DNA of 57,886 nucleotides from positions 1-57,886 of the forward strand of contig CADBAP010000003.1 in the NCBI GenBank assembly GCA_902792685.1. Reading direction: 5' to 3'. This stretch comes from an uncultured Prevotellaceae bacterium. GTDB lineage: Bacteria > Bacteroidota > Bacteroidia > Bacteroidales > Bacteroidaceae. The position numbers were made by a program, and so were the translations under genes. Shown piece after piece: positions 1 to 7,312 of the stretch (positions are counted from its first letter, which is position 1; the number at the start of each line of letters is the position of its first letter). Under the pieces are notes generated by a model. The model was not told the DNA's origin. It saw only the letters and a program-made list of their open reading frames with translations, and did no database searches.

Positions 1-71
1 GTGCAACTGCTCATCGACAGCGTCATTACGGCTGCCAGCAGCATCATGAATAATGTAGTAATCTTCTTCAT
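1..71 (-). CDS. N-terminus of a lipoprotein gene, cut by the window edge
   Basis: Only the first 23 codons and two further bases are inside the window. Reading leftward from the ATG at 71, the peptide starts MKKITTLF, continues with a hydrophobic stretch rich in Leu, Met and Ala, and reaches a lipobox (SMSSC) with Cys at residue 23. That is a typical type II signal peptide, so the mature protein should be lipid-anchored in the envelope. A good leftward promoter lies about 27 bases upstream. Nothing can be said about function because the mature part lies outside the window. Confidence 0.7.
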   Translation of the reverse strand, partial: MKKITTLFMMLLAAVMTLSMSSC

Positions 72-97
72 ATTGTTATATTTTTAAGTTTCTGATG

Positions 98-129
98 CAA
101 AGATACGATGATTTTCGTGCTCCTCCAAA
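98..129 (-). promoter_or_regulatory. Promoter for the leftward lipoprotein gene
   Basis: On the minus strand a -33 element TTTG (126-129) and a -7 element TATCTTTG (98-105) are separated by 20 bases, the Bacteroidetes sigma-ABfr arrangement. Transcription would start near 92, about 20 bases before the ATG at 71. Confidence 0.65.
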
Positions 130-180
130 AGTAATTTCCATATTCTTGAATAGGGAAATCCCTAAAAAATGTTTTTTTAT

Positions 181-211
181 TTTGCAATATTCCCGTTTGT
201 TCGTATATTTG
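181..211 (+). promoter_or_regulatory. Promoter of the peroxidase-thioredoxin reductase operon
   Basis: TTTG at 181-184 and TATATTTG at 204-211 with a 19-base spacer fit the Bacteroidetes promoter consensus. The predicted start, near 218, is about 16 bases before the ATG at 234 and supports that ATG over the in-frame one at 309. Confidence 0.65.
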
Positions 212-233
212 TGGCACAAAAAAAGAAACGAAT

Positions 234-857
234 ATGAAAACTATTCTGGCTATCATCTTTATTTTTTTGACATTATTTAATTTATCAACCCATAAAGAAC
301 AACAAGAAATGAAAACTGTTTATGAATTTGCAGTGAAAGACCGTAAAGGTAAGGAAGTATCTCTGAAATCGTATGCAAACGAAGTTTTGCTCATCGTCAA
401 CACCGCTACGAAGTGTGGTTTCACACCGCAGTACGACGAGTTGGAAGCCTTGTACAAGAAATACCACGCACAGGGTTTCGAGGTGCTCGACTTCCCCTGC
501 AACCAGTTCGGCCAGCAGGCTCCCGGCACCGATGAAAGCATCCACGAGTTCTGTAAACTGAACTTCGGCACTGAGTTCCCACGTTTCAAGAAAGTAAAGG
601 TGAACGGTCCGGATGCCGACCCGCTGTTTAAGTTCCTGCAGGAGCAGAAGGGCTTTGCCGGCTGGGACGAGTCACATCCCATTGCTCCGATTCTCGACAA
701 GATGCTCAGTGAGGCTGATCCTGATTATAAGCAGAAGGCAGATATCAAATGGAACTTCACCAAGTTCCTGATCAACAAGAAGGGTCAGGTCGTTGCCCGC
801 TTCGAACCAACAGAAAAAATAGAAGTGATTGAAAAGGAAATCGAAAAACTATTATGA
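234..857 (+). CDS. Glutathione peroxidase family (probably thioredoxin-dependent) peroxidase
   Basis: Reduces hydrogen peroxide and organic hydroperoxides. The catalytic residues of the family are visible: peroxidatic Cys61 (TATKCGF), Gln91 in FPCNQFG, and Trp173-Asn174 in KWNFTKF. Cys107 (HEFCKLNFG) occupies the place of the resolving Cys of thioredoxin-dependent members, so thioredoxin rather than glutathione is the likely reductant; this is inferred from family knowledge. The first 25 residues form a hydrophobic leader before the domain begins at about residue 28. With the ATG at 234 the enzyme would be exported or membrane-anchored; with the ATG at 309 it would be cytoplasmic. Promoter position favours 234. 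Its stop overlaps the start of trxB by four bases (ATGA), so the two genes are translationally coupled. Confidence 0.9.
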   Translation: MKTILAIIFIFLTLFNLSTHKEQQEMKTVYEFAVKDRKGKEVSLKSYANEVLLIVNTATKCGFTPQYDELEALYKKYHAQGFEVLDFPCNQFGQQAPGTDESIHEFCKLNFGTEFPRFKKVKVNGPDADPLFKFLQEQKGFAGWDESHPIAPILDKMLSEADPDYKQKADIKWNFTKFLINKKGQVVARFEPTEKIEVIEKEIEKLL

Positions 858-1777
858 TAAAATGTTTAATCATCGGTAGCGGTCCTGCCGGATATACAGC
901 GGCCATTTATGCCGGACGTGCAAACCTGCAGCCCGTACTCTACTGCGGGTTGCAGATGGGCGGTCAGCTCACACAAACCACTATAGTAGAGAATTTCCCT
1001 GGCTATCCTGACGGCGTGGATGCCAACCAGATGATGATGGAACTGCGCCAGCAGGCTGAGCGCTTCGGAACCGATATCCGCGACGGCGTCATCACGAAGG
1101 TTGATTTCTCCAAACGTCCCTATGTGCTCACCAGCGACCGCGGTGAGGAGATTGAAGCCGAAACGGTCATCATCGCAACAGGAGCCAGTGCGAAATACCT
1201 GGGCTTGGACGATGAGAAGAAATACAACGGTGCTGGTGTTAGTGCCTGTGCTACCTGCGACGGTTTCTTCTACCGCAAGAAGACGGTAGCTGTCGTGGGC
1301 GGCGGCGACACCGCCTGTGAGGAAGCCACCTATCTGGCACAGCTCTGCCAGAAGGTGTATATGATTGTGCGCAAGCCCTATCTGCGTGCTTCCGACATCA
1401 TGAAGAAACGCGTGGAGGACAACGAGAAGATTGAAATCCTCTATGAGCACAACACCGCCGGTCTCTACGGTGACGGAAAAGTGGAAGGTGCTCACCTCAT
1501 CAAGCGTAAGGGTGAGGCCGACGAAGAGCGCTACGACCTGCCCATCGACGGATTCTTCCTTGCTATCGGCCACAAGCCCAACACCGACATCTTCCGTGAG
1601 TGGCTCGAACTAGACGAAACGGGATACATCAAAACACAAGGCGACTCACCACGCACCAATATCCCTGGTGTCTTCGCTGCAGGCGACTGCGCCGACCCGC
1701 ACTACCGTCAGGCCATCGTAGCGGCAGGTAGCGGCTGCAAGGCAGCCCTCGAAGCCGAACGGTTCCTGCAACAGTGA
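854..1777 (+). CDS. trxB: Thioredoxin reductase
   Basis: FAD-dependent enzyme that passes electrons from NADPH to thioredoxin; 307 residues, normal length for the low-molecular-weight bacterial type. Visible landmarks are the FAD-binding GSGPAG (residues 8-13), the redox-active CATC (132-135), the nucleotide-binding GGGDTA (149-154), basic residues in VRKPYLRAS (172-180) at the place of the usual NADPH-phosphate motif, and the second FAD motif FAAGDCAD (274-281). It follows the peroxidase gene with a four-base overlap. This suggests that the operon makes both the peroxidase and the enzyme that supplies its reductant through thioredoxin. Confidence 0.97.
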   Translation: MIKCLIIGSGPAGYTAAIYAGRANLQPVLYCGLQMGGQLTQTTIVENFPGYPDGVDANQMMMELRQQAERFGTDIRDGVITKVDFSKRPYVLTSDRGEEIEAETVIIATGASAKYLGLDDEKKYNGAGVSACATCDGFFYRKKTVAVVGGGDTACEEATYLAQLCQKVYMIVRKPYLRASDIMKKRVEDNEKIEILYEHNTAGLYGDGKVEGAHLIKRKGEADEERYDLPIDGFFLAIGHKPNTDIFREWLELDETGYIKTQGDSPRTNIPGVFAAGDCADPHYRQAIVAAGSGCKAALEAERFLQQ

Positions 1778-1808
1778 TGCCGACTACAGATTACACGTTG
1801 AAATAAAA

Positions 1809-1858
1809 ACCACAGATTACACAGATAGTATTGTTGAGAAATCTGTGTAATCTGTGGT
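1809..1858. repeat. 18-bp inverted repeat downstream of trxB
   Basis: Arms 1809-1826 and 1841-1858 are perfectly complementary around a 14-base loop. The core word CACAGATTACACAGAT is echoed by a partial direct copy just upstream (about 1785-1796). There is no run of T after the stem, so it is a weak terminator candidate; it looks more like a dispersed palindromic repeat. Confidence 0.75.
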
Positions 1859-1918
1859 AAAATATATTATTTATAACCTTTTATTAGATCAAACAAATCA
1901 GAGTCCCTCGATCCGCTA

Positions 1919-1937
1919 CACCCAACACCCATCACCC
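1919..1937 (-). repeat. Intergenic copy of the GGGTGATGGGTGTTGGGTG mini-repeat
   Basis: Read on the minus strand this gives alternating GGGTGAT and GGGTGTT words. The same words occur inside metH (20627-20658) and mfd (26473-26497), where they are translated. Confidence 0.6.
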
Positions 1938-1968
1938 GGATGTCACTCACCAGTCCCGTTGGCATTCC
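1938..1968 (+). repeat. GATGTCA/TGGCAT hairpin repeat, copy A
   Basis: One of four copies of a roughly 25-30 base element that begins GATGTCA and ends TGGCAT or TGACAT about 14 bases later; the ends can pair, with a G-U wobble. The other copies are at 2721, 38475 and 40621. Confidence 0.6.
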
Positions 1969-1992
1969 TTTTATATTTTTATATCCTTTTCT

Positions 1993-2023
1993 TTTGTGTT
2001 TTCAGAGATTATGTCTAACTTTG
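1993..2023 (+). promoter_or_regulatory. Promoter for the kinase-like gene
   Basis: TTTG (1993-1996), 19 bases, then TAACTTTG (2016-2023). Transcription would start near 2030, which rules out the far-upstream in-frame ATG at 1940 as the translation start. Confidence 0.65.
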
Positions 2024-2080
2024 CACACAAAGAATGCGAGAACGAGTTGCACCGTTCTGTATGCAGTTATTAAAAGAAAG

Positions 2081-2719
2081 ATGAGTCATGACATTTCTCA
2101 ACCAGTTCCACAAGGAAGTGACAGAGCGCAAGATGCGGAAAATAGCCGCATCGCAGCAATCGCCGATGAACTCGAGCGACTTTGCGCAGTACATGAAGCG
2201 CAATTTGGAGATAGCCAAGCAGATGTAAGCCGTTTCGATGCAGAACAACGTGCTGCCGAACAGATGGCCAAAGCCAACGGCTATTGGATTCCTATGATGG
2301 AAATCTTCGACTTGGGCGTCCCTGGTCCAAGCGGGAATGAGAATGATACGTATGTGGCTGAAAAAGTTATCTATAAAGTCAACAATCTTTTGAATAGCGG
2401 CAGCATTGTGGCCTTGCTTCAAAAGATTCTGATGCACAACCACATCTTCCCTGACACAGCCTATTCGTTCTATGGCTTTGCGGGCTTCGACGATCGTACT
2501 GTTCAACCCGTCATTATCCAGCCAAGAGTAGCCGATGCCCGTCCAGCCACCCAAGTGATGATTGACACCTACATGGCTGCATTAGGTTTTGAGAAAACGA
2601 CTACAGAAGGCCGCTTTACCAATAACACCTACGAAGTATGGGATCTTGTTCCTCGCAATGTCCTCGCCGATGCCGAAGGCGACATCTTTGTCGTGGATGC
2701 TGAAATAAAACAAGTTTGA
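2081..2719 (+). CDS. Polyvalent-protein-type kinase-like protein
   Basis: 212 residues from the ATG at 2081. The part from about residue 67 resembles the small protein-kinase-like domain found in polyvalent proteins of mobile elements: a conserved ELxxxG-like segment (MEIFDLGVPGPSGNENDTY), a Lys in IYKVNN (residue 99), a catalytic-loop-like WDLVPRNVL with Asp188 and Asn193, and a metal-binding-like VVDAE with Asp206. Family membership is from memory and substrates are unknown. The start is uncertain: promoter position excludes 1940, while 2081 and 2264 are both in frame. Residues 1-60 overlap a different-frame open reading frame (2088-2228) that looks equally protein-like, so the N-terminal part may be a frameshift product, and the kinase core could start at Met62 (2264). 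The gene is flanked by two copies of the GATGTCA repeat. Confidence 0.7.
   Translation: MSHDISQPVPQGSDRAQDAENSRIAAIADELERLCAVHEAQFGDSQADVSRFDAEQRAAEQMAKANGYWIPMMEIFDLGVPGPSGNENDTYVAEKVIYKVNNLLNSGSIVALLQKILMHNHIFPDTAYSFYGFAGFDDRTVQPVIIQPRVADARPATQVMIDTYMAALGFEKTTTEGRFTNNTYEVWDLVPRNVLADAEGDIFVVDAEIKQV
2088..2228 (+). CDS. Possible small protein in an overlapping frame upstream of the kinase core
   Basis: A 46-residue reading frame, +1 relative to the kinase-like gene, starts MTFLNQFHKEVTERKMRK and ends in RNLEIAKQM before a TAA at 2226-2228. It is the first ATG-led frame of this kind after the promoter at 1993-2023, has a charged, amphipathic composition, and ends 35 bases before an in-frame ATG of the kinase core (2264). 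It could be a separate small gene, or the original N-terminus displaced by a frameshift. Only one of the two overlapping frames between 2088 and 2228 is likely to be real. Confidence 0.35.
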   Translation: MTFLNQFHKEVTERKMRKIAASQQSPMNSSDFAQYMKRNLEIAKQM

Positions 2720-2720
2720 A

Positions 2721-2749
2721 GATGTCACTCACCTGTCCCCCTGACATCC
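2721..2749 (+). repeat. GATGTCA/TGACATC hairpin repeat, copy B
   Basis: Begins one base after the kinase-like stop codon. Its ends, GATGTCA and TGACATC, are perfect 7-base inverted repeats with 14 bases between them. Confidence 0.65.
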
Positions 2750-2825
2750 GTGAGAAAACAGCAGAGATCTGTCACTGGGGCAGGAGAATAATAAATAGGT
2801 AAGGTGCAAATTTAATTCGAAAGTC

Positions 2826-2950
2826 CAAAGTTTAGGAATTTAGGAATTTAGGATTTGGGGGTAAAAAGAAAAAAATAAAATTTTTATTTTTATATTATAC
2901 TCAACTACCCTAAATACTAAATATCAAAAATCCTAAACTTCTAAACTTTG
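2826..2950. repeat. Large imperfect inverted repeat with TTTAGGAA units
   Basis: Arms 2826-2845 and 2931-2950 match at 18 of 20 positions (CAAAGTTTAG pairs with CTAAACTTTG). The left arm continues as direct repeats of TTTAGGAA. The interior is very A/T-rich. No gene is seen here; it resembles a dispersed fold-back repeat. Confidence 0.65.
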
Positions 2951-3091
2951 AAAATAGAGTAATTTTGAATTTATTTTACATATAAATAATCGCAATTATA
3001 CTCGTTAGCATATACGTAATATCGCTAACATATTGATAATAAGTCGCTTGCAAACACGCTATTTCGCGCTGCAAAAGTTATGGTTTTGGTC

Positions 3092-3240
3092 AGTAAAAGT
3101 TACCCTTTTACTTGGCAAAAGGGCTGCTTTTGCATCGCAAGTGTGGCTCTTTTGCTAAAAACAACGGATAATTGGGGGTGAAAAATTGAAAATACTTGAC
3201 GAAAAATCAGTGGTTTTGCCTAAAAACAAGGCCTTTTTTT
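3092..3240. repeat. Cluster of small hairpins in the kinase-glyS spacer
   Basis: Two neighbouring hairpins are visible: AGTAAAAG (3092-3099) with CTTTTACT (3105-3112), and GCAAAAG (3115-3121) with CTTTTGC (3127-3133). Further on, a short GCCT/AGGC stem (3218-3232) is followed by seven T residues and could be a weak rightward terminator. No supported gene lies between 2720 and 3540. Confidence 0.45.
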
Positions 3241-3340
3241 GTTATTACGATGAAAACGGCAATCAAAAAAATCTGCCAAGGAACAGTACCTGGCATCATT
3301 GACCTCATCTTTCATTTGGTATAATGGTATAATGCAGGGT

Positions 3341-3440
3341 GTTTTTCGCTCGACTTATACTAACTTTGCGACTACGTCTCTGAAAAACTCAAATAAATTT
3401 GGTTTTTCGCTCGACTTGCACTAACTTTGCGACTACGTCG
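3341..3440 (+). repeat. Two 39-base direct repeats, each carrying a promoter-like -7 box
   Basis: Copies at 3341-3379 and 3402-3440 differ at only two central positions and are 61 bases apart. Each includes TTTTTCGCTCGACTT and, 6 bases on, TAACTTTG, which fits the Bacteroidetes -7 consensus. They could be tandem promoters feeding glyS or a dispersed repeat that carries a promoter. Confidence 0.7.
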
Positions 3441-3483
3441 CGAAGATACTCACGTTCGACAATAAAAGAAATATGTTTTTTTC

Positions 3484-3514
3484 TTTGTATTGTCCTCACT
3501 TATTCGTATCTTTG
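3484..3514 (+). promoter_or_regulatory. glyS promoter
   Basis: TTTG at 3484-3487, 19 bases, TATCTTTG at 3507-3514; transcription start predicted near 3520, about 20 bases before the glyS ATG. Confidence 0.7.
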
Positions 3515-3540
3515 CACTCAAATTTGCAAATTTATAGATT

Positions 3541-5082
3541 ATGGCACAACAAGAAGATGTATTCAAGAAGATTGTGAGTCATTGTAAGGAATATGGCTTT
3601 GTCTTCCCAAGCAGTGAGATTTACGACGGACTCGGCGCCGTTTACGACTATGCGCAGAACGGTGTAGAGTTGAAAAACAATATCAAACAGTACTGGTGGC
3701 AGGCAATGGTATTGCTTCATGAGAATATCGTGGGCATCGACTCTGCTATCTTTATGCATCCGACCATCTGGAAGGCCAGCGGTCACGTGGATGCTTTCAA
3801 CGATCCGCTCATCGACAACCGCGACTCCAAGAAGCGTTATCGTGCCGATGTGCTCATCGAAGACCAGATTGCCAAGTATGACGATAAAATCCAGAAAGAG
3901 GTTGAGAAGGCTCGCAAGCGCTTTGGCGACTCTTTCGACGAGGCAAAGTATCTGGAGACCTCTCCACGTGTGGCAGAGACAAAGGCAAAGCGTGATGCTT
4001 TGCACGAGCGTTATGCAGCAGCCATGCAGGGACCGGATCTGGAGGCACTGAAACAGATTATCATCGACGAGGAGATTGTTTGCCCCATCAGCGGTACCCG
4101 CAACTGGACAGACGTCCGTCAGTTCAACCTGATGTTCTCCACTGAGATGGGTGCCAGCGCCGACGGTGCGATGAAGGTATATCTGCGTCCTGAGACGGCA
4201 CAGGGTATCTTCGTCAACTACCTGAACGTACAGAAGACCGGCCGTATGAAGATTCCGTTCGGCATCGCACAGATCGGTAAGGCTTTCCGCAACGAGATTG
4301 TGGCCCGTCAGTTCATCTTCCGTATGCGCGAGTTCGAGCAGATGGAGATGCAGTTCTTCGTTGCCCCAGGCACCGAACTCGACTGGTTCCCGAAATGGAA
4401 GGAAACCCGTATGAAGTGGCATCAGGCCTTGGGCTTCGGTGCTGAGAACTACCGTTTCCACGATCACGACAAGCTGGCTCACTATGCGAATGCCGCTACC
4501 GACATTGAGTTCCGTATGCCGTTTGGCTTCAAAGAGGTGGAAGGTATTCATAGCCGTACCAACTTCGACCTGTCACAGCACGAGAAGTACAGCGGCAAGA
4601 GCATCAAATATTTCGACCCGCAGAGCGGCGAGAGCTACACACCGTACGTCATCGAGACCTCTATCGGTGTCGATCGTATGTTCCTCTCCATCATGTGTCA
4701 CAGCTACCAGGAAGAGAAACTGGAGAATGGCGAAACCCGCGTTGTGCTGAAGCTGCCTGAGGCATTGGCACCTGTGAAGTGTGCGGTGCTGCCATTGGTC
4801 AAGAAAGACGGTCTGCCTGAAAAGGCACGCGAGATTGTCAACGACTTGCGCTTCCACTTCAACACCCACTATGAGGAGAAAGACTCTATCGGCAAGCGCT
4901 ATCGCCGTCAGGATGCCATCGGTACACCGTATTGTGTAACCGTTGACCACGACACCCTGAACGACAACATGGTAACGCTGCGTCATCGCGACACGATGGA
5001 GCAGCACCGTGTGCCCATCAGCGAATTGCGCAACATCATCGAAGACAAAGTCAGCATCACCAGTCTGTTGAAGAAATTATAA
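3541..5082 (+). CDS. glyS: Glycyl-tRNA synthetase (alpha2 type)
   Basis: Class II synthetase that charges tRNA-Gly. The 513-residue single-chain form is the homodimeric type used by Bacteroidetes rather than the alpha2beta2 enzyme of proteobacteria. Visible are the N-terminal FPSSEIYDGLGAVYDYA, motif 2 around residue 246 (FRNEIVARQ...FRMREFEQMEMQFF), motif 3 around residue 376 (GVDRMFLSIM), and a C-terminal anticodon-binding domain from about residue 410 containing KRYRRQDAIGTPYC. The ATG at 3541 is placed well behind the promoter. The next gene starts two bases after its stop. Confidence 0.97.
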   Translation: MAQQEDVFKKIVSHCKEYGFVFPSSEIYDGLGAVYDYAQNGVELKNNIKQYWWQAMVLLHENIVGIDSAIFMHPTIWKASGHVDAFNDPLIDNRDSKKRYRADVLIEDQIAKYDDKIQKEVEKARKRFGDSFDEAKYLETSPRVAETKAKRDALHERYAAAMQGPDLEALKQIIIDEEIVCPISGTRNWTDVRQFNLMFSTEMGASADGAMKVYLRPETAQGIFVNYLNVQKTGRMKIPFGIAQIGKAFRNEIVARQFIFRMREFEQMEMQFFVAPGTELDWFPKWKETRMKWHQALGFGAENYRFHDHDKLAHYANAATDIEFRMPFGFKEVEGIHSRTNFDLSQHEKYSGKSIKYFDPQSGESYTPYVIETSIGVDRMFLSIMCHSYQEEKLENGETRVVLKLPEALAPVKCAVLPLVKKDGLPEKAREIVNDLRFHFNTHYEEKDSIGKRYRRQDAIGTPYCVTVDHDTLNDNMVTLRHRDTMEQHRVPISELRNIIEDKVSITSLLKKL

Positions 5083-5084
5083 GC

Positions 5085-5747
5085 ATGAAGATCTCCTATA
5101 TATATAATAAGGTGAGAAGAATGGCAATGGTACTGCCATTCTTCCTCTTCGTTGCATGTCCGCTGCTCACTTCATGTACAGAAGAAGACGACACCGTTGA
5201 GGAGTATGTAGATTGGCAGAACAAAAACGAAACGTATTTCGACAACATCTACAACACGGCCAAGCAGAAGATTGCGGCCGGCGACACCTCCTGGAAGATC
5301 TTCCGTTCGTGGGCGTTGGTTCCTGACGCAGCAACCAAACCCACCGACTTCATCGTGGTACATGTATTGGAAGAAGGAACTGGCAGCGGTTGTCCGATGT
5401 ATTCCGACTACACACGCGTTCACTATGGCGGCCGTCTATTGCCATCAACCAGCTATCCTGACGGACGCGTTTTCGACTCTTCATGGAACGGCACCTATAA
5501 CGCACAATCGTCAAAACCTACCGACCTTTCTGTCGATGGTACCATTACCGGTTGGGCAACAGCCCTGATGCAGATGCATATCGGCGACCGCTGGGAGGTT
5601 TATGTCCCCTACACGTTAGGATATGGCACTTCAAACGCGACAACATCGTCTGGTGTCATCAGTGTCCCCGCCTACTCTACCCTGATTTACGACATCAGAC
5701 TCGTGGCTTTTTGGCGTGCCGACGGTGAAGTGACGGAGATGAAATAA
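5085..5747 (+). CDS. FKBP-type peptidyl-prolyl isomerase lipoprotein
   Basis: 220 residues with a lipoprotein signal ending LLTSC (Cys31), so it should be anchored in the envelope. The C-terminal half (about 107-210) has the FKBP pattern: YTRVHYGGRLL, FDSSW, GWATALMQMHIGDRWEVYVPY and a terminal STLIYDIRL strand. The family folds exported proteins by proline isomerisation. It follows glyS by two bases, so it is read from the glyS transcript. An N-terminal region (32-100) of charged and aromatic residues has no recognised motif. Confidence 0.9.
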   Translation: MKISYIYNKVRRMAMVLPFFLFVACPLLTSCTEEDDTVEEYVDWQNKNETYFDNIYNTAKQKIAAGDTSWKIFRSWALVPDAATKPTDFIVVHVLEEGTGSGCPMYSDYTRVHYGGRLLPSTSYPDGRVFDSSWNGTYNAQSSKPTDLSVDGTITGWATALMQMHIGDRWEVYVPYTLGYGTSNATTSSGVISVPAYSTLIYDIRLVAFWRADGEVTEMK

Positions 5748-5780
5748 GAGCCACTTCCCAAGACCTTACGACCTTTGCAC

Positions 5781-7217
5781 ATGTTCTCATCGGCGAAGAG
5801 CGACCACCTTCTGTCCAAGATTCGCGACGGCATCAGCATGACTGGCGGCGAGAAATTCAATCTCATCTGCCTGCTGAGTATCCCGTCCATCCTGGCACAG
5901 ATGACCAGCGTGGTGATGTTCCTCATCGATCAGGCCATGGTGGGCAGTCTGGGTGCTGAAGCACCGGCTTCCATCGGACTGGTGGAATCGACTATCTGGC
6001 TGTTTGGCGGTTTGTCGAGTGCTTTCTCGCTGGGCTTTTCCGTGCAAACGTCTCATTTTATTGGTGCCAACGACTTCGACAAAGCGCGTCAGGTGGTGCG
6101 TCACGGTATCATCTGCTGTCTGGTTTTCAGTCTGACGATGATGGCGGTAGCCGCTTTGATATCGCGTTCGCTACCCGTTTGGTTGGGCGGTGGCGACGAT
6201 ATAGTAGGCGATGCAGGTACCTATTTCCTGATTTTTGCGTTCGGCATCCCCCTCATGCAAATGAACAACCTCTCATCAGCCATGCTGAAATGTGAGGGGA
6301 AAATGCGCATCTCCAGTGCCCTGAGCGTATCGCTCTGCGTATTGGACATGCTTTTCAACTTCTTTTTTATCTTCCCTTCCAGACACATCACCCTGCTGGG
6401 CACCGAATGGTATATGCCTGGATTGGGACTTGGTGTGAAGGGTGCCGCTCTGGGTACTGCTTTGGCATTCGCCATCGTAATGTTGATACAGTGCTGGTTT
6501 GCTTTTTACCGTTCAGAAGAATTAGGTGTTATCCGGCTGAAAACAAAAATGGTGTTCAAGGCATCGTATATACGCAATGCCTTGAAAATCAGCGTGCCCC
6601 TCGCCTGCCAGTCGGTATTGATGAGTGGCGCACAGATTGTCAGCACCATGATTGTGGCTCCGTTGGGCAATTTCGCTATTGCAGCCCACACGTTTGCCAT
6701 CACCGCTGAGAGTCTTTGTTATATGCCTGGCTTTGGTATTGGTGAAGCGGCAACCACGCTGGTGGGACAAAGTGTGGGTGCAGCCCGTCGCGACCTGTGT
6801 CGCAGCTTTGCCTACATGACCGTATTCACCGGTATGATTGTGATGACGCTGATGGGTATCATTATGTATATCACTGCTCCTGATTTGATGGCGGTGATGA
6901 CTCCAGTAGAAGCCATTCGCGACTTGGGTACCGACTGTCTGCGCATCGAGGCCTTTGCCGAACCGATGTTTGCCGCCAGTATCGTTGTCTATCAGGTATG
7001 TGTAGGTGCCGGCGACACGTTAAAGCCTGCCATCATCAACCTGGGCAGTATGTGGGTCATCAGACTGACGCTGGCCGCTTTGTTGGCAACGACCTACGGT
7101 TTGCAAGGCGTCTGGTTTGCGATGGCCGTCGAACTCACCGTTCGCGGTATCCTTTTCCTCATCCGCCTGTTCCGCGGCCGCTGGCTGGCATTAGGAGCAG
7201 AAACAGGAAAAGACTAA
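5781..7217 (+). CDS. MATE family efflux transporter
   Basis: Inner-membrane exporter of about 478 residues with twelve predicted hydrophobic segments; the family expels drugs and other cations using a Na+ or H+ gradient. The N-terminal segment LLSIPSILAQMTSVVMFLIDQAMVG and the mid-protein ISVPLACQ-like repeat are typical. The ATG at 5781 was chosen; the frame also opens at a TTG two codons earlier, which is less likely. It follows the FKBP gene by 33 bases on the same strand, probably in the glyS transcription unit. Substrate cannot be read from the sequence. Confidence 0.93.
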   Translation: MFSSAKSDHLLSKIRDGISMTGGEKFNLICLLSIPSILAQMTSVVMFLIDQAMVGSLGAEAPASIGLVESTIWLFGGLSSAFSLGFSVQTSHFIGANDFDKARQVVRHGIICCLVFSLTMMAVAALISRSLPVWLGGGDDIVGDAGTYFLIFAFGIPLMQMNNLSSAMLKCEGKMRISSALSVSLCVLDMLFNFFFIFPSRHITLLGTEWYMPGLGLGVKGAALGTALAFAIVMLIQCWFAFYRSEELGVIRLKTKMVFKASYIRNALKISVPLACQSVLMSGAQIVSTMIVAPLGNFAIAAHTFAITAESLCYMPGFGIGEAATTLVGQSVGAARRDLCRSFAYMTVFTGMIVMTLMGIIMYITAPDLMAVMTPVEAIRDLGTDCLRIEAFAEPMFAASIVVYQVCVGAGDTLKPAIINLGSMWVIRLTLAALLATTYGLQGVWFAMAVELTVRGILFLIRLFRGRWLALGAETGKD

Positions 7218-7312
7218 ATTGACTTGGACATATCTGGAGAAATAAAGCAGCAGACACTGCGGGAAAAGTATCAATTTACAAAATATCAATAACCTTTTAA
7301 AACAAAAAAATT

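Noticed and set aside
1940..2080. Upstream extension of the kinase-like gene to an ATG at 1940
   Set aside because: A complete promoter (1993-2023) lies inside the extension and part of it is a dispersed repeat.
5748..5780. Separate promoter for the MATE gene (GACCTTTG at 5770-5777)
   Set aside because: It deviates from TAnnTTTG at the first base and would place the start of transcription inside the gene.
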